Positions 27,335 through 37,400 of a stretch of DNA of 64,000 nt are shown one piece after another. Both the position numbers and the translations under genes were made by a program. This stretch comes from an uncultured Clostridia bacterium (lineage in GTDB: Bacteria > Bacillota > Clostridia > Christensenellales > UBA1242): positions 1 through 64,000 of the forward strand of contig CAKVID010000004.1 of NCBI GenBank assembly GCA_934754355.1, given 5' to 3'. Each line of letters begins with the position of its first letter. Positions within the stretch are counted from its first letter, which is position 1. Under the pieces are notes generated by a model. That model did no database searches and had not been told where the DNA came from. It saw nothing but the letters and a program-made list of their open reading frames with translations.

Positions 27335-28453
27335 ATGTTTAATAGAATAGAAAGAGAGAAAAAATTAGCCAAACAATTAGTCAATAATTCTTGCAAAATT
27401 AAATCGGGAGAGAAGGTTTTAATAACCTATAGCGATACACCTTCAACATTTATAGAAATACTAATAGAAGAAATATCTAAGTGCGGTGGAATTCCTTTGC
27501 CATTTAGAATGGATAGAATTATAAAAAGACGAATGCTACTAAATTCTAATGCCAAGACTTTTGAATATCTAACCAAAATAATATCCCCTATAATGTCTGA
27601 TGTCGATGCCGTTATTTTGATTGGAGGCTCATTCAACGACTTTGAATTAAGCGATATCCCATCAAACACTCTAAGAGACTTCCATAAATTGTATACCGAG
27701 CCTATACATTTCAAATTAAGATGTAGTAAGAAATGGGTTCTTCTTAGATACCCAACTCCATCTTTTGCTCAAAGTAGCGGACTTAGTAGCGAGAAATTCT
27801 ACAATTTCTTCTTTGATGTATGTACCCTAGATTATCTCCAATTAAATAAAAAAATGCAACCATTGAAAGAATTACTTGAAAAAACAGATAAAGTGCATAT
27901 TGTAACACCTTCTACTGATTTAACATTTTCTATCAAAGGAATGCCAGCAATTATTTGCAGTGGAGAATGTAATATCCCCGATGGTGAAGTTTACTCTGCA
28001 CCCATCAAGGATAGCGTAAATGGACACATTACATTTAATATTCCCGCAGTAGATAATGGAGTAGAATTTAGAGACATTAATCTTACTATCAAAGACGGCA
28101 AAATAATAGATTTTAATTGTAATAATAACGAAAAATTTGGCGAAATACTAGATACCGATGAGGGTAGTAGATATTTTGGCGAATTTGCTTTCGGACTTAA
28201 TCCATATTGTCAAGAGCCTCTCAAAGACATTTTGTTTGATGAGAAAATGTGCGGTTCTATTCACATGGCAATAGGCTCTAGTTACGACGATTGTTTCAAT
28301 GGCAATACTAGTGCTATTCATCTAGATTTAATTCAAAAACAAACTTTGGAGTATGGAGGCGGTCAAATTTACTTTGACGACAATTTAATTTTTGAAAATG
28401 GCAAATTTATATGTCCTAATTTAGTTGATTTAAACAGCGAAAACTTGATATAA
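27335..28453 (+). CDS. M29-family aminopeptidase
   Basis: 372 residues from ATG 27335 with GAGGAG upstream. The M29 (AmpS/thermophilic aminopeptidase) pattern is clear: KLAKQLVNNSCKIKSGEKVLI at the N-terminus, ICSGECNIPDGEVYSAPI (metal-binding glutamate region, about residue 210), ILDTDEGSRYFGEFAFGLNP (about 272) and GSIHMAIGSSYDD with the histidine, then SAIHLDLI. Cobalt/zinc-dependent cytoplasmic aminopeptidase. A gapdh promoter overlaps its stop codon. Confidence 0.9.
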   Translation: MFNRIEREKKLAKQLVNNSCKIKSGEKVLITYSDTPSTFIEILIEEISKCGGIPLPFRMDRIIKRRMLLNSNAKTFEYLTKIISPIMSDVDAVILIGGSFNDFELSDIPSNTLRDFHKLYTEPIHFKLRCSKKWVLLRYPTPSFAQSSGLSSEKFYNFFFDVCTLDYLQLNKKMQPLKELLEKTDKVHIVTPSTDLTFSIKGMPAIICSGECNIPDGEVYSAPIKDSVNGHITFNIPAVDNGVEFRDINLTIKDGKIIDFNCNNNEKFGEILDTDEGSRYFGEFAFGLNPYCQEPLKDILFDEKMCGSIHMAIGSSYDDCFNGNTSAIHLDLIQKQTLEYGGGQIYFDDNLIFENGKFICPNLVDLNSENLI

Positions 28454-28454
28454 T
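28425..28454 (+). promoter_or_regulatory. gap promoter inside the 3' end of the aminopeptidase gene
   Basis: -35 TTGATT at 28425-28430, 18-nt spacer, perfect -10 TATAAT at 28449-28454, overlapping the stop codon of the aminopeptidase gene and about 48 nt before the gap start. Confidence 0.5.
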
Positions 28455-28501
28455 GTAAATATTAATGGAACATTATCCATTTGAATTGAAAGGAGACAAA
28501 C

Positions 28502-29512
28502 ATGAACAAAACTATTAGAATTGGTATCAATGGTTTTGGAAGAATTGGTAGACTAATTACTAGAATTGCTGAAGATTTCGACAATATCCAAGTAGTAGGT
28601 ATCAATGACCCATTCCTAACACCAGATTATGCAAAATATTTGCTAGAAAGAGATAGTATGCACAAGAAATTTAATGGAACTGTAGAACTAGATGGAGATA
28701 ATCTAGTTGTTAATGGTCACAAGATTAAATTTTTTGCAATTATGAACCCTGAAGAAATTGATTGGAAGAGCGTAGATGTAGATTATGTAGTAGAATGTAC
28801 TGGCAAATTTACAACTATCGAAGGTGCAAGCAAACACTTAGTTGGAGGCGCAAAAAGAGTAATTATTTCCGCTCCATCTAAAGATGCCCCAATGTTTGTA
28901 TACGGAGTAAACGAGAAGAGTTATAATAAAGATATGACTATCGTATCTAACGCTAGTTGTACTACTAACTGTCTAGCACCTCTAACTAAAGTTATTAAAG
29001 ATAACTTCGGCGTAGTAGAAGGATTAATGACAACTGTTCACTCTACTACTGCTACTCAATTAACCGTTGATGGTCCTAGCAAGAAAGATTGGCGTGGTGG
29101 TCGTGCTGCTTCTGGCAATATTATTCCTAGTTCAACTGGTGCTGCTAAGGCTGTTGGCAAGGTTATTCCAGAACTTAATGGCAAATTAACAGGCATGAGT
29201 TTCAGAGTTCCTACTCTTAATGTATCTGTAGTAGACCTAACTGTAAGACTAGAGAAAGAAACCACTTACGACGAAATCAAAGAAGTAATGAAGAGAGCCA
29301 GCGAGAACGAAATGAAAGGTATTCTAGGTTATACTGATGAACCTCTAGTTTCTAGCGACTTTATGTCAGATAATAGAGCAAGTATATTTGATGCAGAAGC
29401 AGGCATAATGCTTTCTCCTACATTTGTTAAACTTGTAGCATGGTACGATAACGAATACGGTTATAGCACACAACTTCTAAGATTAGTTTCTTATATGGGA
29501 AACCAAGAATAA
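28502..29512 (+). CDS. gap: glyceraldehyde-3-phosphate dehydrogenase
   Basis: 336 residues; NAD-binding GINGFGRIGRL at residues 6-16, catalytic SNASCTTNCLAPL (Cys about 152), histidine-bearing TVHSTTATQ and the C-terminal WYDNEYGYS. Oxidative phosphorylation of glyceraldehyde 3-phosphate in glycolysis. AAAGGAG site upstream. Ends in a strong terminator. Confidence 0.98.
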   Translation: MNKTIRIGINGFGRIGRLITRIAEDFDNIQVVGINDPFLTPDYAKYLLERDSMHKKFNGTVELDGDNLVVNGHKIKFFAIMNPEEIDWKSVDVDYVVECTGKFTTIEGASKHLVGGAKRVIISAPSKDAPMFVYGVNEKSYNKDMTIVSNASCTTNCLAPLTKVIKDNFGVVEGLMTTVHSTTATQLTVDGPSKKDWRGGRAASGNIIPSSTGAAKAVGKVIPELNGKLTGMSFRVPTLNVSVVDLTVRLEKETTYDEIKEVMKRASENEMKGILGYTDEPLVSSDFMSDNRASIFDAEAGIMLSPTFVKLVAWYDNEYGYSTQLLRLVSYMGNQE

Positions 29513-29584
29513 GTTAGACAACATTTATTGGGGTAACCCAAATAAATGCTCCTTGAATTATAGAATGAAATGGAAAATAAAAAG

Positions 29585-29620
29585 ACCAGCGAAATTTATA
29601 TATCTTCGCTGGTTTTTTTA
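29585..29620 (+). terminator. intrinsic terminator of gap
   Basis: ACCAGCGAA (29585-29593) pairs with TTCGCTGGT (29605-29613), followed by seven T. A second weaker hairpin (TTGGG/CCCAA) lies at 29523-29547. Confidence 0.85.
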
Positions 29621-29717
29621 TTCTGTAATTCCAATTTTTGTTTCTTCTCCATATATATCCATGCTATAAGTCCATAAACATTCATAACAAAATACATTAT
29701 AGATGTAACCTACTAAA

Positions 29718-31766
29718 TTATTTTTCTTTAATTTTGTATGAAAGTACTCTTAGAGAATTAAGAATGGCTATAAGAGTAACACCCACATCGGCAAATACCG
29801 CTAGTAGCATACCTGTAATTCCCAATGCTCCAAGTAATAAGAATGTAAGTTTAGTTACTCCTGCAAATATAATATTCTCAAGCACAATCTTTCTTGTTCT
29901 TTTGGAAATCTTAACAAGGTCAGGAATTCTTGCTAAATTATCATCAGCAATTACAACATCACTACTCTCAATACTTGCTTGACTACCCATTATGCCCATA
30001 CTGATACCCACATCGCTAAGAGTAAGTGCTGGAGCATCGTTGATACCATCTCCAACAAATGCCACTACACCATCTTTTTTCTCATTATCAATGATATTGT
30101 ATTTATCGTCTGGCAAAAGTTCTGCTCTATATTCATCTATTCCAAGTTCACTACAAACTTTGTTTGCAATTGCTTTATTATCTCCGGTAAGCATTGTAGT
30201 CTTGATACCTAATTCTTTCAATTGATTAATGCACGACGCACTATCTTCCTTTATATCATCTAGTAGATAGATACTACCAATTATACTATCGTTTTTAGTA
30301 ACATCTACTTGAGTAAATCCATTAGGATTAAGACTTCTTCCTACAAAATACTTATCTTTCTTGATAGTATACTCTATGCCTTTGCCAGCAATCTCTTTGT
30401 AATTATCTATTTTTAATTTTGATTTTTTATTGTAATATTCGCATATAGCAATTGCAATTGGGTGTAAAGAATTTTGTTCTCCAGCCACTACAATTTCTAA
30501 TAGTTCCCTTTCTTTAATCTTATTGCATTCAATTTTATTTACTTTGAAATTACCAGTAGTAAGTGTACCTGTTTTATCTAACATAACTTTATTAATCTTT
30601 GCACAACTATCCAAGTAATTACTGCCTTTGATAAGTATTCCTTGTTTGCTACATCTACCAATTCCAGAGAAATAACTAAGCGGAACAGAAATTGCAAAAG
30701 CACATGGGCAAGAAACAACCAAGAATATAAGCCCTCTATATATAGCAGTACTAATATCCCCAAGCACTGCCCAAGTAATTCCCCATACAACAAATGATGC
30801 AATAATTACACCGAGAGTATAATAAGAAGAGAACTTAGAGATAAATGTTTCAGTCTTAGATTTGCGACTAGAAGCATTGCTTACTAAATTTAGAATTTTG
30901 CTAACAGTACTATCTGCATACTCGCAAGTAACTTCAATTTTTAGTACACCGTCTAATACTATTGAACCTGACGGAACACTCTCTCCTTCGCTTACATGAA
31001 CTGGCATACTTTCTCCAGTTAAGTGTCTCTTATCTATATTGCAATTACCTTCAATAATTACGCCATCACAAGCAATCTTTTCACCGGGTTTTACTACCAA
31101 GATATCTTTGGTTTTCACTTCTTCGGGTTTAATTTTTTCTTCTTTATCCCCTACTAATTTTACAGCATACTCAGGTTGATTATTAACTAAAGCACTAATA
31201 CTTTTTCTACTATAATTAACTGCTCTACTTTCTAACATTTTACCTAGTGTATACAAGGCTACAACCATCATGCCTTCCATACTCTCGCCTACAGCACACG
31301 CACCTATTATAGATATTGTAACCAAAGTATTCTCATCTAATTTAAGATGTATGGCCTGATGTACTGCTTTTATATATGTCTTATAGCCCATAAGTAGTAA
31401 TGCACATATAAGCATAATCCAATGCATTACAATACCAAGTGGCACAAATATGACAATAAGTCCTAGTATTATGCCAATACCATACATAATTATGTCAATT
31501 ATAGAAGTTACCCCGTCATGGTCATGTTCATGATTATTGCCACTCTCTGTATCGGACAATTTAACATCGGGGTTAACTTGCTTAGTTATTTTATATATAT
31601 CTTTAATTATGCCTTTGGAATTATCGTCATCAATTTCCAAACACAATTTGGAAGTAGAGAAATTAATTGAAGCAGATTTAACACCATCTACTTTCTGCAA
31701 ATACTTTTCTAAAGTCATAGCGCAATGTGCGCAATCCAATCCTTTTATATTAAATTCTTTCTTCAT
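29718..31766 (-). CDS. cadA: heavy-metal-translocating P-type ATPase (Zn/Cd/Pb type)
   Basis: 682 residues, P1B type. An N-terminal HMA domain carries GLDCAHC (Cys 12, Cys 15), followed by a histidine-rich linker (NHEHDHDG, about residue 80). Membrane helices with the CPC motif (VVSCPCAFAISVPLS, about 355), phosphorylation motif DKTGTLT (about 397), HP motif LHPIA and hinge GDGINDAPAL. The CPC and lone metal site fit the Zn/Cd/Pb subgroup. It overlaps the ArsR-type regulator gene by 4 nt and should be induced by metal. Confidence 0.93.
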   Translation of the reverse strand: MKKEFNIKGLDCAHCAMTLEKYLQKVDGVKSASINFSTSKLCLEIDDDNSKGIIKDIYKITKQVNPDVKLSDTESGNNHEHDHDGVTSIIDIIMYGIGIILGLIVIFVPLGIVMHWIMLICALLLMGYKTYIKAVHQAIHLKLDENTLVTISIIGACAVGESMEGMMVVALYTLGKMLESRAVNYSRKSISALVNNQPEYAVKLVGDKEEKIKPEEVKTKDILVVKPGEKIACDGVIIEGNCNIDKRHLTGESMPVHVSEGESVPSGSIVLDGVLKIEVTCEYADSTVSKILNLVSNASSRKSKTETFISKFSSYYTLGVIIASFVVWGITWAVLGDISTAIYRGLIFLVVSCPCAFAISVPLSYFSGIGRCSKQGILIKGSNYLDSCAKINKVMLDKTGTLTTGNFKVNKIECNKIKERELLEIVVAGEQNSLHPIAIAICEYYNKKSKLKIDNYKEIAGKGIEYTIKKDKYFVGRSLNPNGFTQVDVTKNDSIIGSIYLLDDIKEDSASCINQLKELGIKTTMLTGDNKAIANKVCSELGIDEYRAELLPDDKYNIIDNEKKDGVVAFVGDGINDAPALTLSDVGISMGIMGSQASIESSDVVIADDNLARIPDLVKISKRTRKIVLENIIFAGVTKLTFLLLGALGITGMLLAVFADVGVTLIAILNSLRVLSYKIKEK

Positions 31767-32128
31767 AAATTCAATTCCTCCAAATGACTAAGACCTAGTT
31801 CAAAAATATCTTGCACATGTCTATCTGCTAACGAATAGAAAATCTCTTTGCCCCTCTTCTCGCTCTTAATTAAATTACTCTCTCTTAAGAATTTTAATTG
31901 ATGAGATATAGCGGACTTAGTCATCCGTAGAGTTACTGCAATATCGCATACACACATACTGCCTACTTTATCTAATGCACAAATAATCTTAAGTCTAGTC
32001 TCATCAGCAAAGGTCTTGAAAAAATTTGACATACTATCAAATATCTTAACGCTATCAATTGCATCAGTTGCTTCACTTACATGATGTTCGTGCAAACAAG
32101 TGCAATCACACAAATTTTTGTTTTCCAT
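31763..32128 (-). CDS. cadC: CadC/SmtB-type metal-sensing repressor
   Basis: 121 residues. Winged helix of the ArsR family (ADETRLKIICALDKVG, TKSAISHQLKFLRESNLIKSEK). Metal site: Cys 7, Cys 9 and Cys 11 in the N-terminal LCDCTC, and Cys 59/Cys 61 in the MCVCDIA helix, which matches the CadC alpha-3N site of Staphylococcus plasmid pI258 (Cys 7, 11, 58, 60). It should repress the cadC-cadA operon until Cd, Pb or Zn binds. A paired palindromic operator overlaps the promoter upstream. Confidence 0.93.
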   Translation of the reverse strand: MENKNLCDCTCLHEHHVSEATDAIDSVKIFDSMSNFFKTFADETRLKIICALDKVGSMCVCDIAVTLRMTKSAISHQLKFLRESNLIKSEKRGKEIFYSLADRHVQDIFELGLSHLEELNL

Positions 32129-32266
32129 AAACTATCCTTTATATATATTTAACATTTATCATTAATTACTTAACAATTAATATATAAATAACCATTATTA
32201 TAATTAGTAAAGACTGCACCAATTAATTTAATTAAATTATTACAAAAGAACACTAATCAAAAAAAC

Positions 32267-32327
32267 AATTGAATGCTCACTCAACTATCATATTATCATT
32301 ATAGTTGAATAATCGCTCAATTGTCAA
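32267..32327 (-). promoter_or_regulatory. cadC-cadA promoter overlapped by two inverted operator copies
   Basis: Minus strand: -35 TTGACA at 32322-32327, 18-nt spacer, perfect -10 TATAAT at 32298-32303. Two inverted copies of AATTGA-N8-TCAACTAT lie at 32267-32288 and 32301-32322, one exactly in the spacer and one downstream of the -10. This is the placement of CadC/SmtB operators. Confidence 0.75.
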
Positions 32328-32344
32328 CTGTTTTTTGAATTTTT

Positions 32345-33418
32345 TTAAAATACTTCTTCTATTACTCCACCGCCCAAGCAGTTGATTTCATCATAGAAAA
32401 CAACATATTGACCCGGTGTTACTGCTCTTTGCTTCTCTATAAAATTAACAACAACCTTACCACTTTCAATTGTAACCTTAACCCTTTGGTCTGGTTGACG
32501 ATATCTGAATTTAGCAAAGCACTCAAATTCTTTGGTATCTGGTTCTTTTGGTATCCAATTAACTTTGTAAGTTACAAGCCCATTTGAGAATAACTCGCTT
32601 GGTTCGCCTTGAGATACTATTAGTTTATTTGCTTTAACATCTTTGTCTACAACAAACCATCTCTTGCCATTACCATCACTCTTGCCACCAATATTTAGCC
32701 CTTTTCTTTGCCCTAGAGTGTAATAAATTACACCCTCATGTTCGCCAACTTTATTACCCTTTAAATCTACAATATCTCCTCTATTACAAGGAATATATGA
32801 TTTTAAGAATTGTCTAAAGCGTCTCTCTCCTATGAAACAAATTCCAGTACTATCTTTCTTCTCTGCAGTAGATAGTCCATACTTTTCAGCAATCTTTCTA
32901 ACATCTGGTTTAATCATGTCGCCTAGTGGAAATAGTACATTTCTTAGTTGTTCTTGATTTAATTGATTAAGAAAATAAGTTTGGTCTTTATTTATATCTT
33001 TTGCTTTTTGAAGATAAGTATATCCGTCTTTCCTTTCTACCTTGGCATAATGTCCAGTTGCAATAAAGTCTGCACCCAAACTCTTGGCATACTCTAAGAA
33101 TGGCCCAAATTTAATCTCCCTATTACATAGAACATCTGGATTGGGTGTTCTACCTTTCTCATATTCTTCCAAGAAGTATTTAAAAACCCTATCTAAATAT
33201 TCTTTGGCAAAATTAACACTAAAATAAGGAATTCCAATTTTATTACAAACTCTCTTGACATCTTCGTAATCACTTACTGAAGTACAAACTCCGTTATCGT
33301 CATCTTCTTCCCAATTATGCATAAAAAGTCCTATGACATCGTAGCCTTGTTCTTTAAGCAAACAAGCCACAACCGAACTATCTACTCCGCCCGACATTCC
33401 AACCACAACTTTAGTCAT
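32345..33418 (-). CDS. mnmA: tRNA-specific 2-thiouridylase MnmA
   Basis: 357 residues. Adenylation P-loop GMSGGVDSSVVA (residues 7-18); catalytic cysteines in DVLCNREIKFG (about 98) and the STGICFIGERRF region (about 193); the central YTLGQRKGL and the C-terminal beta-barrel (AVTPGQYVVFYD) complete the family profile. Thiolates U34 of tRNA-Glu, -Gln and -Lys. Overlaps the upstream membrane-protein gene by 4 nt. Confidence 0.97.
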   Translation of the reverse strand: MTKVVVGMSGGVDSSVVACLLKEQGYDVIGLFMHNWEEDDDNGVCTSVSDYEDVKRVCNKIGIPYFSVNFAKEYLDRVFKYFLEEYEKGRTPNPDVLCNREIKFGPFLEYAKSLGADFIATGHYAKVERKDGYTYLQKAKDINKDQTYFLNQLNQEQLRNVLFPLGDMIKPDVRKIAEKYGLSTAEKKDSTGICFIGERRFRQFLKSYIPCNRGDIVDLKGNKVGEHEGVIYYTLGQRKGLNIGGKSDGNGKRWFVVDKDVKANKLIVSQGEPSELFSNGLVTYKVNWIPKEPDTKEFECFAKFRYRQPDQRVKVTIESGKVVVNFIEKQRAVTPGQYVVFYDEINCLGGGVIEEVF

Positions 33419-33885
33419 TTTTTATCTCCTTTGTCTGCAAGCACTACTGGAATTTTGAAGTGTTTAAATATTAAATTAATAATATCACAAACCCACAAAA
33501 GTACATTAATAGCCATTGCAAAAAATATTATCTCGTACATTAATCTAAAAACAGTTACTGAAGAAAGAGTAGTGACAGCCAAATTAAGCACCAAAAATAT
33601 TATACATAGGGCAGTACTAAATGTGGAATACAAACCCCTAATATTTCTCTTAACATAGTAATGATTAACGCCAAATAATCCTAGAAAGATAGTAAACAAA
33701 AGTAATTTGATTCTACTAACATCGTTTGGAATTTCTGTTGTAAAGTAAATTAGGTCAGTCATGTCATTTCGTCTATATTCGCTTACTTTCTTATTGCTAG
33801 CATTGTTCACTTGGTCACTTGTGATATTACAATATTTGCAAAGTTCGCCTTGAACCATTTTTGACCCGCAAATTGGACACCTCAT
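33415..33885 (-). CDS. zinc-ribbon membrane protein with a TM2-like domain
   Basis: 156 residues. Zinc ribbon at the N-terminus (Cys 3, 6, 16, 19: CPIC then CKYC), a charged linker, and a membrane part that starts LLFTIFLGLFGVNHYYVKR, resembling the TM2 domain in which a GxFGxHxFYxG turn follows the first helix; two or three more helices follow. Role unknown. Four-nt overlap with mnmA. Confidence 0.7.
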   Translation of the reverse strand: MRCPICGSKMVQGELCKYCNITSDQVNNASNKKVSEYRRNDMTDLIYFTTEIPNDVSRIKLLLFTIFLGLFGVNHYYVKRNIRGLYSTFSTALCIIFLVLNLAVTTLSSVTVFRLMYEIIFFAMAINVLLWVCDIINLIFKHFKIPVVLADKGDKK

Positions 33886-34020
33886 AAATTTCTCCTAAAT
33901 AAATTAATATACATAATTTTAATTATCTATATAATCGCTAAATTTATTACAATTAATAATTCTATTATTTACATATTTATTTTAACATAAAATATATAAC
34001 TCTAACAATAAAATAACAAA

Positions 34021-34056
34021 AAAATGTGGCAAATTTGCAAATCTACCACATTTTAA
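34021..34056 (-). terminator. intrinsic terminator downstream of the 83-residue gene
   Basis: AAAATGTGG (34021-34029) pairs with CCACATTTT (34046-34054); T run on the minus strand; it lies after the stop of the small gene. Confidence 0.75.
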
Positions 34057-34074
34057 AATAATAACCATCAATTT

Positions 34075-34326
34075 TTATTTATTGTCGTCATTACCAGAAA
34101 TAATCTTCTTAATTTCTTTCAAATTACCCAAAGTTAATTCTTCATCTATTTCTCTGTATGCATTCTTAAAAGCCTTCTTAATCTCAGGACTTACATTAGG
34201 TTTATCAAGAGCAATATCTCTTACTTTTTTTGCAAATTCCAAAACTTCATCTTTAGTTGTAAAATCAACTTCGGTTATAATTCTCTCGATTATTTCAAAT
34301 TTATAAACATTTGGATTTTTAGCCAT
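34075..34326 (-). CDS. small helical protein beside the giant-protein locus
   Basis: 83 residues, charged, entirely helical (FEIIERIITEVDFTTKDEVLEFAKKVRDI), no cysteines, no membrane segment. No family recognised. Starts at ATG 34326 and is separated from the upstream 1247-residue gene by 120 nt on the same strand; it may belong to the same functional block. Confidence 0.55.
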   Translation of the reverse strand: MAKNPNVYKFEIIERIITEVDFTTKDEVLEFAKKVRDIALDKPNVSPEIKKAFKNAYREIDEELTLGNLKEIKKIISGNDDNK

Positions 34327-34446
34327 AATTTACACCTACTCAATTAAATTTCGTGTTTTTTGATTGTTGTAAATATTCTACACCATCAAAATACTGTTGT
34401 CAATATTATTTTTTTGCAAAATTAATAATTTATTGATAACTAAGAA

Positions 34447-37400
34447 TTAGTCTCCCAAACCATACTCATCTGCATGATTATAGCCATAGCCGTTCTGAGT
34501 TTCTATTTCAGTTTCCATTGCTGATTTAAGTGTTCTTGCCAATTTCTCAGACATATTACCAGGAATATTCCAAACAGCCTTGTAAATTCTATCGTTAGTT
34601 CTAATGAATTTCCACAATTCTTCTTCAGTCTTACAATTTGCAATCTCTTTCATTTCTTCTTCAGTCAAAAGATTACCCATTGTTCTTTCACTCGCTGACA
34701 TTCCTCTATCAGTTGTAATTCCAACCATAGCACCAATATCTTCTAAGTTCTTGCATTCGTAAGTTACTACCGCTAATGCTGCTTCCAAACCTTCCCAATC
34801 CTTAATCTCACTCATATCAGTCAATGAATTATGAATTGCATCTAAGAATTCGTTTACTTTTTCTAGTCCTCTATTGTCTTGAATAATATTGCCATATTCA
34901 TCTATTCTAAGATTATATTTATCCTCTGTTGTTCTTGATTTCAAATCTAATTCATCAGCAAATAATCTTTTAAGAGTTAATTCATCATTAAATGTTTTTG
35001 CATTATTTTCTTTATTTGCTAGTGGAGGAGTTACAATATAATTCATTACAGTATACAATGCTTTTACTTTATTTAATTCTACATCACTTAGCAATCTTCT
35101 ATTATTATCAAATGATTTAGCCTCCAACACAGCTTTCAACCCTAAAGATAGGATTTTGAATGTAGCATATTGTCCGTCTGGGATATCTACTAATTTATCT
35201 GTAAATATGCTTGCCCCATGTTGTGGAGTTGGCTCTGGTGTTGGACGAGGTTGAGGTTGAGGCTCAGGCTGTGGATTAGGCTGTGGTTCTGGAGTTGGTT
35301 GTGGTTCTGGAGTTGGTTGTGGTTGAGGTTCAGGTGCAGGCTTATCATTGTCATGTTCGCCTTTGTCACTTGAATGCTCGTCTTTCTCTGGTTCATTTTC
35401 GTCTTTCGCTGGTTCTTGCGAATGTTCATTATCGCCTTGACTTTGACCATTACCATCATCATTTCCTACTTCTCTATCGCCATCATCGCCTTTTTGAGAA
35501 TTGTCGCCACTGCCACTATTATCGTTATCCTTATTCTTATCTTCATCAGGTTCTTTTTCTTTACCTTTATCTTCATTAGATACGGTGATTGTTGGAGCAT
35601 TTTCTTTGATAACTATATCGCAACCTTCAATCATCTTCATCAAGTTCTCAATTATCTTTCCAGTAGATTTCTCGCAATATGGTTTAAATTTCTTCAAAAT
35701 ATCAACAGTTTTATCTTTTGGATATTTCTCTATAAATTTCATTCTTTTTTCAGTTGCTTCAGTTTTCTCTTCTTCGGACTCTGCTTCACTTGTTTTGCCC
35801 TCAATCTTTTGGTCTATTAGATTTTCAAGATCTTCATTGCCTATAAGTTTAGTATAGAAATTATCTATCTCGTCTGTCCACAATCTCTCATCTTTATTTC
35901 TGAAGAAATCTAGAGAAGCAGTACCACATAATTTAGTCATGTACTCTTTGTAAGCGTCCATAGCCACTGTTTCTGCTTGGATATCTTCTTCTGTGATTCC
36001 ATATGTATCAGGAGTCATGAAAGATTCATTTGCTTTTCGCAAAAATTCTCTTAAAGAATTCTTAGAAAGCCCTCTCTTAGTATCTACATTAGGATCTTTG
36101 TGAATAAGGGTTCTCATTCTAGCAATTACTTCGTACACTTTCTTTGCACTTGTAATTATTCCATCACGAGAATCAATTGCTTTTTGTCTATCTTCTTGTG
36201 TAAAGTCAGCAGATAAATCTCTTGTCCTTTCTTCCCAATTAGATAGTGCATCATCACTAAATAATGGCATTCCATCATTTTCAACCCAAGTTATTGGTTG
36301 ACCAGCCCTATCTTTCAATTCTAATGGTTTACCAGATTTATCTACAAGTGTTTTATTTGCAACTGCAGATAAGAATGTTTGCAAATCTGCATAACTCTTA
36401 TTCTGTGGGTCGCTTGCTTTAAGTTCTCTATATTTATCAACAAGTACTTTGGCTGGGAAGTTATCATCTGCAACATTCATGAAATTATCTGTAAATTCAT
36501 ACATTGTAGCAGTCTTTAAGATATCGCCAAAAGATGGGTTTCCTTCTGGTTGTGTTTCTAATAACTTAGCAAATAATCCGGTCTCATAACCCATTGAAGC
36601 AAATATTTGTCTACTTGAATATTCTTCTAGTTCTTGACTAATAATATTCTGCAATCCCACTGGCATACTATCTAATTGGTCTTTATTAAATGTAATATTG
36701 CCATCTTCTATTTGAATTGCATCAGGTGAAGCAAATAAATTGGCTATAGATAAATAAATATCTTTGGCAGATTTATCTTTATTTTCATCACTCTTTGAAT
36801 ATTCTTTGGCAATACCAAGAATTAGATTTCTAATATCAGATATAGTCTGTTGTTGTTGCTCTGTATAATTATTTAGTATAGCATCAGCATGACCATACTC
36901 ATCATCTCTTTGATGTCCTATCTCGTCATTATAGGCTGTTACACTATCAATCAATTTATTCAACCATTTAGAATTAACTAAATTATTATTTTGAATAGCA
37001 TCAAATGTCTGGTCATCAATGATATTTTCTGAATTATCTCCAAGTACTTCTTTATATAAATCCATTAATGCTATTTTTGAAGCATCGGCTACAAGTTGTC
37101 TATCTGAACTATGCAAGAATTTCTGCCAATCATCACCCTTAGTACTATACATAGCCTTGGCATCTTCAATAGTCTTCTGTACAGCCTGATTACCTTCGTG
37201 CCCATATCCAAACACTTTGCCGAACACTCTTGTAATGCCTTCGGTTGCTTCTTCTAGATATAATTTGAATATACCATCAGGAGTAATTACAGTACCCTTC
37301 CTATCAGCAATTGATTTATTCAAATACCCACTCAAGAAACTATCTATTTGTTCTGGAGGAATTCTAAAATATCCATTTTCTCCATTCTCTGGTGTATTTG

